A DNA stretch of 64,000 nucleotides from Sphingomonas liriopis. GTDB lineage: Bacteria; Pseudomonadota; Alphaproteobacteria; Sphingomonadales; Sphingomonadaceae. The translations under genes were made by a program, and so were the position numbers. The notes under the pieces were generated by a model. That model had not been told where the DNA came from. It saw only the letters and a program-made list of their open reading frames with translations, and ran no database searches. Location of the stretch: contig NZ_JAMLDY010000004.1 of NCBI RefSeq assembly GCF_024211255.1, positions 171,001 through 235,000 on the forward strand, given 5' to 3'. Positions 36,314 through 44,919 of this stretch are shown in pieces (position 1 is the first letter of the stretch; each line of letters starts with the position of its first letter).

Positions 36314-37567
36314 ATGGCGCGGATCGTGATGAAGTTCGGCGGCACGTCGATGGCCGGGATCGAGCGCATCAGGAGCGTCGCCGCGCGCGTCAAACGCGAG
36401 GTCGAGGCGGGCAACGAGGTCGCGGTCGTCGTCTCGGCGATGGCGGGCGAGACCGACCGGCTGGTCGGCTTCTGCCGCGAGGCGTCCTCGCTCTACGACC
36501 CGAAGGAATATGACGTCGTCGTCGCCGCGGGCGAACAGATCACCAGCGGGCTGCTGGCGATCGCGCTGCAGGCGGCCGGCGTGAAGGCGCGGTCGTGGCT
36601 CGGCTGGCAGCTGCCGATCCACAGCGACGATGCGCATGCCAAGGCGCGGATCGGCACGATCGAGACGGATGCCTTGCTCGCCAGCATGGCGGCGGGCGAG
36701 GTCGCGGTGATCCCCGGTTTCCAGGGCGTATCGGACGAGGGCCGGGTGACGACGCTCGGCCGCGGCGGGTCGGATACCTCGGCGGTCGCGGTGGCGGCGG
36801 CGATCAAGGCGGATCGCTGCGACATCTATACCGACGTCGACGGCGTCTACACCACCGATCCGCGCATCGTGCCGCGCGCGCGCAAGCTCGCCAAGGTGAC
36901 GTACGAGGAGATGCTGGAACTCGCCAGCGTCGGCGCGAAGGTGTTGCAGACCCGCTCGGTCGGCCTCGCGATGAAGGAGAACGTCCGCGTCCAGGTGCTC
37001 TCGTCGTTCACCGGCGAGGACGCACCGATGGCGGACACATTGCCCGGCACGATGATCGTCGCCGAAGAGGAGATAGACGTGGAACGCCAGCTCATCACCG
37101 GCATCGCGCACGACAAGAACGAAGCGAAGATCACGCTGACATCCGTCCCCGACAAGCCGGGTGCGGTCGCCGCGATCTTCGAACCGCTTGCCGCCGCCAA
37201 CATCAACGTCGACATGATTATCCAGAACATCGCGCACAACCACGGCTCGACCGACGTCACCTTCACGGTGCCCTCGGCGGATCTGGCGCGCTCGCTGGAA
37301 GCGCTCAACCAGGCGCGCGAGGCGATCGGCTTCGGCGAGCTGGTCCACGACACGCGCGTCGCCAAGATCTCGGTCGTCGGCGTCGGCATGCGCAGTCATG
37401 CGGGCGTCGCCAGCACGATGTTCACCACGCTGGGCGCGCGCGGCATCAACATCCAGGCGATCTCGACCAGCGAGATCAAGGTGTCGGTGCTGATCCACGA
37501 GGACGAGACCGAACTCGCCGTCCGCGTCCTCCACACCGCCTACGGCCTCGACGCCGAGGCGGCGTAA
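36314..37567 (+). CDS. lysC: Aspartate kinase
   Basis: The 417-residue kinase catalyses the first step from aspartate to lysine, threonine and methionine. The N-terminal kinase domain starts VMKFGGTSMAG and includes GRGGSDTSAVA. Two C-terminal ACT domains (from about 265, KITLTSVPDKPGAVA and KISVVGVGMRSHAGVA) bind inhibitory amino acids. The start is ATG 36314; AAGGAG lies 13 nt upstream, a little far, and TTG 36302 in the same frame is too close to it. It is likely feedback-inhibited by lysine and/or threonine. Confidence 0.95.
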   Translation: MARIVMKFGGTSMAGIERIRSVAARVKREVEAGNEVAVVVSAMAGETDRLVGFCREASSLYDPKEYDVVVAAGEQITSGLLAIALQAAGVKARSWLGWQLPIHSDDAHAKARIGTIETDALLASMAAGEVAVIPGFQGVSDEGRVTTLGRGGSDTSAVAVAAAIKADRCDIYTDVDGVYTTDPRIVPRARKLAKVTYEEMLELASVGAKVLQTRSVGLAMKENVRVQVLSSFTGEDAPMADTLPGTMIVAEEEIDVERQLITGIAHDKNEAKITLTSVPDKPGAVAAIFEPLAAANINVDMIIQNIAHNHGSTDVTFTVPSADLARSLEALNQAREAIGFGELVHDTRVAKISVVGVGMRSHAGVASTMFTTLGARGINIQAISTSEIKVSVLIHEDETELAVRVLHTAYGLDAEAA

Positions 37568-37571
37568 TATT

Positions 37572-37684
37572 CCCCTCCCGCTTGCGGGAGGGGTTAGGGG
37601 AGGGCATGGCGACAATCATGACTCCTTCTCACGTCGAAGCGGGCGCGCAGGCCCTCCCCCAGCCCCTCCCGCAAGCGGGAGGGG
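37572..37684. repeat. Family F inverted-repeat element at the start of the flavin oxidoreductase gene
   Basis: The ends are mirror blocks CCCCTCCCGCTTGCGGGAGG and CCCTCCCGCAAGCGGGAGGG with inner GGGGAGGG/CCCTCCCC arms. An ATG at 37606 with its GGGGAGGG Shine-Dalgarno lies inside the element. Confidence 0.88.
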
Positions 37685-38688
37685 AGCGATTGCAGCGCCG
37701 CATGGCACGCGGCGCGGCGTTCCTCGGCAGCGAAGTCGCGATCATGGCCGGCGCGATGTCGTGGGTCAGCGAGCGCAACCTCGTCTCCGCCATGTCGAAC
37801 GCGGGCGGGTTCGGCGTGATCGCCTGCGGCGCGATGACCCCCGAACTGCTCGATGCCGAGATCGCCGCGACCAAGGCGCTCACGACCAAGCCGTTCGGCG
37901 TGAACCTCATCACCATGCATCCGGCGCTGTTCGACCTGATCGCGGTGTGTGCAAAGCATAAGGTCGGCCATGTCGTGCTCGCCGGCGGCCTGCCGCCCAA
38001 GGGGTCGCTCGAGGCGATCAAGGAGAGCGGCGCCAGGGTCATCTGCTTCGCGCCGACCCTCGCCTTGGCGAAGAAGCTGATCCGTTCGGGCGTCGATGCG
38101 CTGGTGATCGAGGGGATGGAGGCGGGCGGCCATATCGGCCCGGTCTCGACCAGCGTGCTGGCGCAGGAGATGCTGCCCGAGATCGCCGAACTGGTGCCGG
38201 TGTTCGTCGCCGGCGGCATCGGCCGCGGCGAGGCGATCGCGGGCTATCTCGACATGGGCGCGGCGGGCGTCCAGCTCGGCACGCGCTTCGTCTGCGCGAC
38301 CGAATCGATCGCGCACGCCAATTTCAAACGCGCGTTCATCCGCGCGAGTGCCCGCGACGCGATCGCCAGCGTCCAGATCGACCCGCGCCTGCCGGTGATT
38401 CCGGTTCGCGCGCTCAAGAACGCGGCGGGCGAGCTGTTCGGCGCGAAGCAGCGCGAAGTGGCGCTGCTGCTAGACGGCGGCAAGGTCGAGATGCTCGAGG
38501 CGCAATTGCAGATCGAGCATTACTGGGCCGGCGCCCTCCGCCGCGCGGTGATCGACGGCGACGTCGAACATGGCAGCGTCATGGCCGGCCAGTCGGTCGG
38601 CATGGTGACGAAGGAAGAACCGATCGCCGAGATCATCGCCGCGCTGATCGCCGAGGCGGCGTCCGCGCTGGAGAAAAGGGCGGCCTGA
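37606..38688 (+). CDS. NAD(P)H-dependent flavin oxidoreductase (nitronate monooxygenase/YrpB-like)
   Basis: This FMN-binding TIM-barrel enzyme has up to 360 residues. Family marks are MAGAMSWVSERNLVSAMSNA, GVNLITMHP, VIEGMEAGGHIGPVSTSVL and VFVAGGIGRGEAIAGYLDMG with GVQLGTRF. The first about 28 residues are translated from the repeat element. Other starts are TTG 37690 (after GGGAGCG) and ATG 37702 (MARGAAFLG). The last gives the length usual for the family, so the true N-terminus is uncertain. The function may be oxidation of nitronates or reduction of fatty-acid-related substrates. Confidence 0.88.
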   Translation: MATIMTPSHVEAGAQALPQPLPQAGGERLQRRMARGAAFLGSEVAIMAGAMSWVSERNLVSAMSNAGGFGVIACGAMTPELLDAEIAATKALTTKPFGVNLITMHPALFDLIAVCAKHKVGHVVLAGGLPPKGSLEAIKESGARVICFAPTLALAKKLIRSGVDALVIEGMEAGGHIGPVSTSVLAQEMLPEIAELVPVFVAGGIGRGEAIAGYLDMGAAGVQLGTRFVCATESIAHANFKRAFIRASARDAIASVQIDPRLPVIPVRALKNAAGELFGAKQREVALLLDGGKVEMLEAQLQIEHYWAGALRRAVIDGDVEHGSVMAGQSVGMVTKEEPIAEIIAALIAEAASALEKRAA

Positions 38689-38820
38689 TCCTCCCCGGCA
38701 CGGGGAGGGGGACCGTTCGGCGCAGCCGAATGGTGGAGGGGGTTCTCCACGCAGCGCACGGTGTGTGGAAGCCCCCCTCCGTCATCGCTTCGCGGCGCCA
38801 TCTCCCCGTGCCGGGGAGGA
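38689..38820. repeat. Family E inverted-repeat element, copy 1
   Basis: The ends TCCTCCCCGGCACGGGGA and TCCCCGTGCCGGGGAGGA are 18-bp perfect inverted repeats. The inner part carries GTGGAGGGGG/CCCCCCTCC arms. It lies directly after the flavin oxidoreductase stop codon. Confidence 0.92.
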
Positions 38821-38902
38821 ATTGGTTCACCCTTACCCTCTGTTAACCATTGCCGTCGCACAGTCCGCATCTGCCGGGGGGCAGGGAAGGACGAGTCTCG
38901 CG

Positions 38903-39673
38903 ATGCGCCGTTATGGAGTTCTCACCGGGATCGGTCTGGCGCTGCTCGCCGGCTGTGCGGTCAAGCCGAAGGTTGTCGCGGTCGCACCGCCGCCGCCTGC
39001 GCCGCCGGCCCCCGCACCGCTGGCGATGCCGAAGGGTGCCTATGTCGGCATGCAGATCCCGGCGCTGATGTCCGACGGCCGCTACGCGACGCCCAACCGC
39101 AACCTGTCCGCCGACGGCGCGGTCTGGCATCTGCGCGCAGCGTTGAACGTCGCCGCGCTCGCCTGCCGCGGCCCCGACGAAGCGGCGATCATCGCCGGCT
39201 ACAACACATTGCTCGCGCAGCAGAAGGCGACGCTCGCCGGTGCGCAGACGCGCCTCACCGCCGAATACAAGACGCGCTACGGGGCGGGCGGCGGCGATTG
39301 GCAGGATCGCTACGACGACCAGATGACGCGGCTGTACAATTTCTTCTCGCAAAGCCAGGCGCGCGACGCCTTCTGCAACGCCGCCGCCGCGACGCTCGCC
39401 GACAGCGCGACGGTATCGACCGCCGACCTGCCCGCCTTCGCTGCCGGCCGGCTCGCGGTGCTGGAAAAGCCGTTCACCGATTTCTACGCCGCCTATGACG
39501 CGTGGCGTGCCGAACGCGCCGCCGCGACCCGCATGGCGATGGCCAACGTCGCGCCGATGACGCCGCGGTCGGCGGTGGTGCAGGATGTCCCCGCGCCCGT
39601 CCCGGCATCGCGCCCGCGCCTCGTCCTCGATCCCAGCGTCTTCGTCGACGCGAGCGCCAGCGTCACGCAGTAA
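38903..39673 (+). CDS. Uncharacterised lipoprotein
   Basis: The 256-residue protein has a lipobox (LALLAGC, Cys about 18), then a Pro-rich linker (APPPPAPPAPAPL) and an alpha-helical domain (about 60-215) with many Ala and Arg residues. Three further Cys are seen (LACRGP, AFCNAA and the lipid Cys). No known family was recognised. It sits 43 nt before ybgC and could be an accessory of the Tol-Pal cluster, but repeats and a gap leave its regulation open. ATG 38903 starts the signal peptide; the frame is open further upstream only through the repeat. Confidence 0.75.
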   Translation: MRRYGVLTGIGLALLAGCAVKPKVVAVAPPPPAPPAPAPLAMPKGAYVGMQIPALMSDGRYATPNRNLSADGAVWHLRAALNVAALACRGPDEAAIIAGYNTLLAQQKATLAGAQTRLTAEYKTRYGAGGGDWQDRYDDQMTRLYNFFSQSQARDAFCNAAAATLADSATVSTADLPAFAAGRLAVLEKPFTDFYAAYDAWRAERAAATRMAMANVAPMTPRSAVVQDVPAPVPASRPRLVLDPSVFVDASASVTQ

Positions 39674-39715
39674 CGGGGTTTCCCCTGCGACCGGGTTCGG
39701 TTAACGCCCGGCGGG

Positions 39716-40180
39716 ATGACCGACCAAGGCGTGGACCAGCCGCAGGCAGGACGCTTCGAGGGGCGCGAGCACCGCTATCCGGTGCGCGTGTACTTCGAGG
39801 ACACCGATCTGTCGGGCGTCGTCTATCACGCCAACTACCTGCGCTTCATGGAGCGTGCGCGATCCGACATGCTGCGGCTCGCCGGGATCGACCAGCGCGC
39901 CGTCCATGAGGCGGGCGAGGGCGCCTATGCCGTCGCCGACCTGTCCATCCGCTACCGTGCGCCGGCCAGGCTCGACGATGCGCTGCTCGTCGTCAGCCGC
40001 GTGATGCAGGTGCGCGCCGCCAGCGTCGTCATTCATCAAACAGTCAGGCGCGGTTCGCTTGTTCTGACCGAGGCCACGGTCACGGCGGCGCTGGTCGCGC
40101 CATCGGGACGGCCTAAGCGTCAACCGGCCGCCTGGACGGACATTTACCAACGCCTGATCTGGCAGGGGACAGCTACATGA
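39716..40180 (+). CDS. ybgC: Tol-Pal system-associated acyl-CoA thioesterase
   Basis: The 154-residue hotdog-fold thioesterase has the catalytic motif EDTDLSGVVYHANY, residues about 28-41, containing the nucleophilic Asp. Its C-terminal QRLIWQG is typical of proteobacterial YbgC. It is first in the tol-pal operon and may adjust phospholipid acyl pools at division sites. The stop codon overlaps tolQ (ATGA). Confidence 0.93.
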   Translation: MTDQGVDQPQAGRFEGREHRYPVRVYFEDTDLSGVVYHANYLRFMERARSDMLRLAGIDQRAVHEAGEGAYAVADLSIRYRAPARLDDALLVVSRVMQVRAASVVIHQTVRRGSLVLTEATVTAALVAPSGRPKRQPAAWTDIYQRLIWQGTAT

Positions 40181-40869
40181 ATCCGGTGTTCAACATGGAT
40201 GCGGCGACGCTGTCGCCCGTCGCGCTCTTCCTCCAGGCGGATATCGTGGTGAAGATCGTGATGGGCGGTCTGCTGATCGCCAGCATCTGGACCTGGGCGC
40301 TCATCATCGCCTTCTGGCGACGGCTGGGGCGCATCCGCAAGGGGATGACCGGGTTCGAACGCGACTTCTGGAAGGCGGAGGATATCGACGCCTTCTACAA
40401 GGCGGAGGCCGACAGGGACCTGCCCTCGGCGCGCGTCTTCGCCGCCGGGGTGAAGGAATGGCGCCGCTCCACCGCGGGCGGATCGATCGACAAGAGCGGC
40501 ACGCGCGAACGGCTGGCGACCGCGATGGGCGCGGCGGCGGCGCTGGAGATCGACCGGATCTCCGACCGGCTCAACATCCTCGCGACGATCGGTTCGGTCG
40601 CGCCGTTCGTCGGACTGTTCGGCACGGTGTGGGGGATCATGCGCAGCTTCACGGGAATCGCGCAGGCGCAGAATTCGTCGCTGGCGGTGGTCGCGCCGGG
40701 GATCGCCGAGGCCTTGTTCGCCACCGCGATCGGGCTGTTCGCGGCGATCCCCGCGGTGATCGCCTACAACCGCTTCAGCCATGGCGTGAACCGGATCGAG
40801 GCGGCGCTGGGGCGCTTCGCGGACGGCTTCCACACGACGCTGTCGCGCCAGCTGGACGGTTCGCGGTGA
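40177..40869 (+). CDS. tolQ: Tol-Pal system proton channel subunit TolQ
   Basis: The 230-residue inner-membrane protein has three helices (about 18-38, 128-150, 162-185), of which the second and third line the proton path with TolR. The MotA/ExbB signature is ATIGSVAPFVGLFGTVWGIM, followed by VAPGIAEALFATAIGLFAAIPAV. It is coupled to ybgC. A family E element separates it from tolR inside the operon. Confidence 0.95.
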   Translation: MNPVFNMDAATLSPVALFLQADIVVKIVMGGLLIASIWTWALIIAFWRRLGRIRKGMTGFERDFWKAEDIDAFYKAEADRDLPSARVFAAGVKEWRRSTAGGSIDKSGTRERLATAMGAAAALEIDRISDRLNILATIGSVAPFVGLFGTVWGIMRSFTGIAQAQNSSLAVVAPGIAEALFATAIGLFAAIPAVIAYNRFSHGVNRIEAALGRFADGFHTTLSRQLDGSR

Positions 40870-40883
40870 GCGCTCTTCTTCAA

Positions 40884-41007
40884 TCCTCCCCGGCACGGGG
40901 AGGGGGACCAGCCGCAGGCTGGTGGAGGGGGCTCTCCACGCAGCGCACCGCTTGGGGAAGCCCCCCTCCGTCAGCCTGCGGCTGCCACCTCCCCGTGCCG
41001 GGGAGGA
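40884..41007. repeat. Family E inverted-repeat element, copy 2, between tolQ and tolR
   Basis: This 124-bp element has the same 18-bp ends as copy 1; the inner segment is slightly shorter. The last bases, GGAGGA (41002-41007), are the Shine-Dalgarno of tolR, 6 nt before its ATG. Confidence 0.92.
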
Positions 41008-41013
41008 TCTAGG

Positions 41014-41469
41014 ATGGCGATGAATCTCCCCTCCAACCGCTCGCGCGGCCGCCGTGCGCCGGTGGCGGACATCAACGTCACGCCGCTGGTCGACGTGATG
41101 CTGGTGCTGCTCATCATCTTCATGGTCACCGCGCCGCTGCTCACCGCGGGCGTGCCGGTCAACCTGCCCGACAGTCGCGCGAAGGCGCTCGACCAGGAGC
41201 AGAAGCCCGTCCAGCTGTCGCTCGACGCCGCGGGCAAGCTCTACATCGACGACGAGGAGGTCGCCGAGGCGAATTTGCCGCAGCGGCTCGAACAGATCGC
41301 CACGGTGCAGGCGGGCGGCGAGCCGCCGCAGGTGTTCCTGCGCGCCGACCGTGCGCTCGACTATGGCCGGGTGATGCGGGTGATGGGCGAGCTCAACCGC
41401 GCCGGGCTCAACCGCGTGTCGCTGCTCACCGTGGAAGGCTCCGGCTCGGGCGGATCGGCGGCCAAGTGA
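41014..41469 (+). CDS. tolR: Tol-Pal system protein TolR (ExbD family)
   Basis: The 151-residue protein has one N-terminal helix containing the proton-binding Asp in NVTPLVDVMLVLLIIFMV (Asp about 27). The periplasmic domain (LYIDDEEVAEANLPQRL to VFLRADRALDYGRVMRVMG) contacts peptidoglycan. Its ribosome-binding site comes from the inserted family E element. The stop codon overlaps tolA by one base (TGATG). Confidence 0.95.
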   Translation: MAMNLPSNRSRGRRAPVADINVTPLVDVMLVLLIIFMVTAPLLTAGVPVNLPDSRAKALDQEQKPVQLSLDAAGKLYIDDEEVAEANLPQRLEQIATVQAGGEPPQVFLRADRALDYGRVMRVMGELNRAGLNRVSLLTVEGSGSGGSAAK

Positions 41470-42482
41470 TGGATCGGGCGGAGAAGGTCGGACTGGGCGT
41501 CGCGGTCGTCGGGCACCTCGTGCTCTTCGGCCTGCTGTCGGTCGGCTTCCTCGCCACGCCCAACCCGCAGAAGCTGCAGCAGACCCCGATGGAGGTCAGC
41601 CTGGTCAAGGATGTCGGGCTGGAGGCGACCGCGCCGCAGGCAGTGACCCCGCCCGCGCAGTCGATCGCCCCCGATCAGGGCGAGCCCGAGGACGCTGCCC
41701 CGCCGGCCGAAAGCGTCGCCGCGCCGGAGCCCGAACCCGCGCCGCCCGCACCGGCGCCGAAGCCCGCGCCTCAGCCGCAACCGAAGCCCCAGCCGCAGCC
41801 CAAGCCCGCGCCGCCGAAGCCGGCGCCGCCGAAACCCGCCCCCGCGCCGGCGCCCAAGCCCGCCGCCGCGAAGCCGCAGCCCAAGCCGCGTCCTGCCGAG
41901 GCGCCCGCCAAGCCCGCGGCGAAACCTGCACCGGCGGCACAGACCGCCAAGGCCGCCCCCGCGGCGCCGGCGAAATCGGCCTCGTCGTCGGGCAAGCCCG
42001 CCGCCGGCAAACCCGCCGCGGCGAAGGGCAGCGGCAGCAGCGAGACCGCCAAGGCCGCGCGCCCGCGCGGATCGCGGCTCGGCAGCAATTTCCTCGAAGG
42101 GCTGACCAGCGATCCCTCGACCAGCACCTCGACCGCGCCGCGCGCCGCCAAGATCGATGCGCGCGCGATGGCGGGGATCGTCCAGGCGATCGCGCGCCAG
42201 ATCCAGCCCTGCGCCGACCGGCAGGTCAATCCGGGGCCGGGCGCGAACGAGATCGTCACGACGCTCAACCTGCGCCTCAACGAGGACGGCACGCTGGCGG
42301 CGACCCCGCGCATGGTGCGGCAGGCGGGGGTCAGCGACGAGAACGAGCGCTACAGGCAGCGCGTCGTCGATCTCGGCGTCGCGGCGTTCAAGGGCTGTTC
42401 GCCGCTGAAACTGCCGGCCGAATATTATGCGACGCCGTCGGGCGGGTGGAACAACATCAACTTCCAGTGGAAGCTGCAGTGA
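41469..42482 (+). CDS. tolA: TolA-like cell envelope protein
   Basis: The 337-residue protein has an N-terminal membrane helix (about 8-28, GVAVVGHLVLFGLLSVGFLA), a long Pro/Ala/Lys-rich rod (about 75-200, repeated PKPQPQPKP and APPKP units), and a C-terminal TonB/TolA-type domain (about 235-337, ending GGWNNINFQWKLQ). It spans the periplasm to link TolQR energy to Pal and TolB. ATG 41469 overlaps the tolR stop codon; a GTG directly before it is also in frame. Confidence 0.9.
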   Translation: MDRAEKVGLGVAVVGHLVLFGLLSVGFLATPNPQKLQQTPMEVSLVKDVGLEATAPQAVTPPAQSIAPDQGEPEDAAPPAESVAAPEPEPAPPAPAPKPAPQPQPKPQPQPKPAPPKPAPPKPAPAPAPKPAAAKPQPKPRPAEAPAKPAAKPAPAAQTAKAAPAAPAKSASSSGKPAAGKPAAAKGSGSSETAKAARPRGSRLGSNFLEGLTSDPSTSTSTAPRAAKIDARAMAGIVQAIARQIQPCADRQVNPGPGANEIVTTLNLRLNEDGTLAATPRMVRQAGVSDENERYRQRVVDLGVAAFKGCSPLKLPAEYYATPSGGWNNINFQWKLQ

Positions 42483-42494
42483 TGGGGTTTTCCT

Positions 42495-42586
42495 CCGCTG
42501 TTCGTGGTGAGGCGGTCGAAGCGCGGGGGCTCGATCGTGACGGTTCGCCCGCGGCGCCGGCCCTTCGACAGGCTCAGGGCGAATGG
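42495..42586. repeat. Family H inverted-repeat element, copy 3, between tolA and tolB
   Basis: CCGCTGTTCGTGGTGAGGCG at the left and CCTTCGACAGGCTCAGGGCG at the right are diverged inverted ends, resembling copies 1 and 2. Confidence 0.65.
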
Positions 42587-42618
42587 GGGTTTAGGTTGAA
42601 CCGCTGCCTTCGCTCCCC

Positions 42619-42725
42619 CGTCACCCCGGACTTGTTCCGGGGTCTACCGGGCCGCGAGCGTGGCCTTGAGCCTCTTGCCGATACGCCAGCCGAAGAGTGG
42701 ACCCCGGAACAAGTCCGGGGTGACG
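42619..42725. repeat. Family A inverted-repeat element, copy 7, between tolA and tolB
   Basis: This 107-bp element has the left end variant GTCTAC instead of GTCCAC. Together with the family H copy it fills most of the 287-nt tolA-tolB gap. Confidence 0.92.
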
Positions 42726-42769
42726 GTAAGTTTGTGGTACGTGTGCGGAAGAGGTTCAAAAGGATGGTC

Positions 42770-44140
42770 ATGATCCGGTCGTTGCTAGTCGCGCTCAGCG
42801 TCACCGTCGCTGTTCCCGCCATCGCGCAGGACGCGCCCGCACCCGCGCCGCAACAGGCGACCCCCGCCGGACAGGAGGCCGCGCCGCTCGAGGTGTCCGT
42901 CACCGGTGGCGTGTCGGCACCGCTGCCGATCGCGATCCCGGCGATGCCGACCGCGCAGGTGGTTGACACCCCCGCCGGATCGACCGATGCGCTCGGCCGG
43001 CAGATGGCGGACATCATCGCCAACGACCTGCGCAACTCGGGCCTGTTCACCCCGCTGGGGTCGAACCAGCTGCGCCCCGTCGGCTTTCAGGAGGTCAACG
43101 CCCCCGCCTTCGACTATTGGCGCGGCACCGGTGCGCAGGCGCTCGTGCAGGGGTTCGTGCGCGCCAACGGCGACGGCAATCTGACGATCGGCTGCTACCT
43201 CTACGACACCTTCTCCAGCGTCGAGCTGACCCGTGCGGGCTTCGTCGTGTCGCCGTCCGATTGGCGGCGGGCCGGGCATAAATGCGCCGACATGGTCTAT
43301 GCCAAGCTGACCGGCGAAGGTCCCTATTTCGACAGCCGCGTCGTCTACGTTTCGGAGACGGGGCCGAAGGGCAAGCGCATCAAGCGGCTCGCGATCATGG
43401 ATCAGGACGGCGCCAACCACCGTTTCCTGACCAATGGCCAGTCGATCGTGCTGACGCCGCGCTTCGCACCAAACCAGCAGTCGATCGTCTACATGAGCTA
43501 CGAGAACGACAAGCCGTCGATCTACGTCTACGATCTCGGCTCGGGCCGGCCGCGGCGCGTGGTGCAGAATGCATCGCTGACCTTCGCGCCGCGCTTCTCG
43601 CCCGATGGCCGCTGGATCCTGTTCTCGATGGCGCAGGGTGGCAACACCGACATCTACCGCGTCTCGAGCGGTGGCGGCACGCCGCAGCGGCTGACCACCT
43701 CGCCGGGAATCGACACCGGCGGCAGCTATTCGCCCGACGGATCGCGCATCGTGTTCGAGAGCGACCGGTCGGGCGGCCAGCAGGTTTACGTCATGAACGC
43801 CGACGGATCGGGGCAGCAGCGGATCAGCTTCGGCGGCGGGCGTTATGCGACGCCGGTGTGGAGCCCGCGCGGCGACCTGATCGCCTTCACCAAGCTTGGC
43901 GGCAGCTTCCGCATCGGCACGATGTCGCCGTCGGGCGGGGGTGAGAAGATCCTGACCGGCGGTCAGGACGAGGGGCCGAGCTGGTCGCCCAACGGCCGCG
44001 TCATCACCTTCTACCGCGCCAGCCCGGGCAGCTCGGGCAAGGCCGACCTGTGGATGGTCGACCTCACCGGACAGGTCGAGCGGCGGATTCCGACGCCGCT
44101 CGACGGCTCCGATCCCGCCTGGGGACCCTTGCGGCCGTAA
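42770..44140 (+). CDS. tolB: Tol-Pal system protein TolB
   Basis: The 456-residue periplasmic protein has a signal peptide (IRSLLVALSVTVAVPAIAQ, cleavage near 20), an N-terminal alpha/beta domain (about 60-190) and a six-bladed beta-propeller (about 210-450) made of FSPDGRWILFSM, YSPDGSRIVFESDRSG and WSPNGRVITFYR-like blades. It binds Pal. ATG 42770 follows AAGGA by 5 nt; ATG 42764 is a close alternative. The frame runs open upstream through two repeats, which are not part of the gene. Confidence 0.94.
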   Translation: MIRSLLVALSVTVAVPAIAQDAPAPAPQQATPAGQEAAPLEVSVTGGVSAPLPIAIPAMPTAQVVDTPAGSTDALGRQMADIIANDLRNSGLFTPLGSNQLRPVGFQEVNAPAFDYWRGTGAQALVQGFVRANGDGNLTIGCYLYDTFSSVELTRAGFVVSPSDWRRAGHKCADMVYAKLTGEGPYFDSRVVYVSETGPKGKRIKRLAIMDQDGANHRFLTNGQSIVLTPRFAPNQQSIVYMSYENDKPSIYVYDLGSGRPRRVVQNASLTFAPRFSPDGRWILFSMAQGGNTDIYRVSSGGGTPQRLTTSPGIDTGGSYSPDGSRIVFESDRSGGQQVYVMNADGSGQQRISFGGGRYATPVWSPRGDLIAFTKLGGSFRIGTMSPSGGGEKILTGGQDEGPSWSPNGRVITFYRASPGSSGKADLWMVDLTGQVERRIPTPLDGSDPAWGPLRP

Positions 44141-44194
44141 CGCGTTATACGGGGGAGTTTCGGGGGCGAAACGACACTCACTGGGAGATACGAT

Positions 44195-44719
44195 ATGGCC
44201 AAGCTCACCTCCACGCTGCTGACCGCGGTCGCGCTCGCCAGCCTCGCGGCGTGCGCCAGCAAGCCCAAGCAGCTGCCGCCGCCCCCGGTCGACAATACCG
44301 CCGGCCTCAACACACCGCCTCCCGCCGATACCGGCCCGGTCGATGGCGCGGTGGTGCCCGGATCGGACGCCGATTTCCGCCGCTCGGTGACGTCGAACAC
44401 GATCCTGTTCGGGCTCGACATGAGCGATATCGATTCGCAGGCGCGCGGCATCCTCGACAGCCAGGCGACGTGGCTGCAGCGCTTCCCGCAGGTACGCGCG
44501 ACGATCGAGGGCCATGCCGACGAACGCGGCACGCGTGAATACAATCTCGCGCTCGGCGATCGCCGGGCGAATGCGGCGAAGAACTATCTGGTCGCCAAGG
44601 GTATCGATCCGTCGCGGCTGACGACGATCAGCTACGGCAAGGAACGCCCCGTCGCGCTGGGGTCGGACGAGGCGAGCTGGGCGCAGAACCGCCGTTCGGT
44701 GACGGTGGTGCTGAACTGA
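44195..44719 (+). CDS. pal: Peptidoglycan-associated lipoprotein Pal
   Basis: The 174-residue lipoprotein has a lipobox (LASLAAC, Cys about 20), a short Pro-rich linker and an OmpA-like domain (about 65-174). Diaminopimelate-binding residues lie in IEGHADERGTREYNLALGDRR. It anchors the outer membrane to the cell wall and pairs with TolB. GGGAG precedes the ATG. cpoB (ybgF), which often follows, is not here; an SPFH gene follows after a repeat. Confidence 0.95.
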   Translation: MAKLTSTLLTAVALASLAACASKPKQLPPPPVDNTAGLNTPPPADTGPVDGAVVPGSDADFRRSVTSNTILFGLDMSDIDSQARGILDSQATWLQRFPQVRATIEGHADERGTREYNLALGDRRANAAKNYLVAKGIDPSRLTTISYGKERPVALGSDEASWAQNRRSVTVVLN

Positions 44720-44747
44720 GCTGAGCTGACCCAACCCAACCCATCCT

Positions 44748-44843
44748 CGTCATCCCCGCGAAGGCGGGGATCCATAATCACGACGGGCTGCGATTGAGCC
44801 GCGCAGTCAGCCAGTATGGATTCCCGCCTGCGCGGGAATGACG
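44748..44843. repeat. Family C inverted-repeat element downstream of pal
   Basis: TCATCCCCGCGAAGGCGGGG and ATTCCCGCCTGCGCGGGAAT-type ends form an inverted pair of about 24 bp with a few mismatches. The element is 96 bp long and resembles a common proteobacterial REP-like unit. It could terminate the tol-pal transcript. Confidence 0.85.
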
Positions 44844-44885
44844 GAGGAAGGGTTGGCGATTCCCCTTGCATCGCCCGAAATCCGA

Positions 44886-44905
44886 TATAAATGTGATATC
44901 ACATT
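44886..44905 (+). promoter_or_regulatory. Perfect 16-bp palindromic operator beside a -10 box, SPFH operon
   Basis: AATGTGAT-ATCACATT (44890-44905) is a perfect palindrome that begins within the -10-like TATAAAT (44886-44892) and ends 6 nt before the GGAGG Shine-Dalgarno. Its place over the likely transcription start is that of a repressor operator. The downstream small ribbon-helix-helix protein is the natural candidate to bind it. No convincing -35 box was found. Confidence 0.75.
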
Positions 44906-44919
44906 AAACGGAGGACAGG

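Noticed and set aside
35957..37615. Minus-strand 550-codon frame over ubiG and lysC
   Set aside because: It overlaps two certain genes, ubiG on the same strand in another frame and lysC on the opposite strand, and has no recognisable domain.
42446..42769. N-terminal extension of TolB through the repeats
   Set aside because: The extended frame only translates the family H and A elements; the signal peptide begins at 42770.
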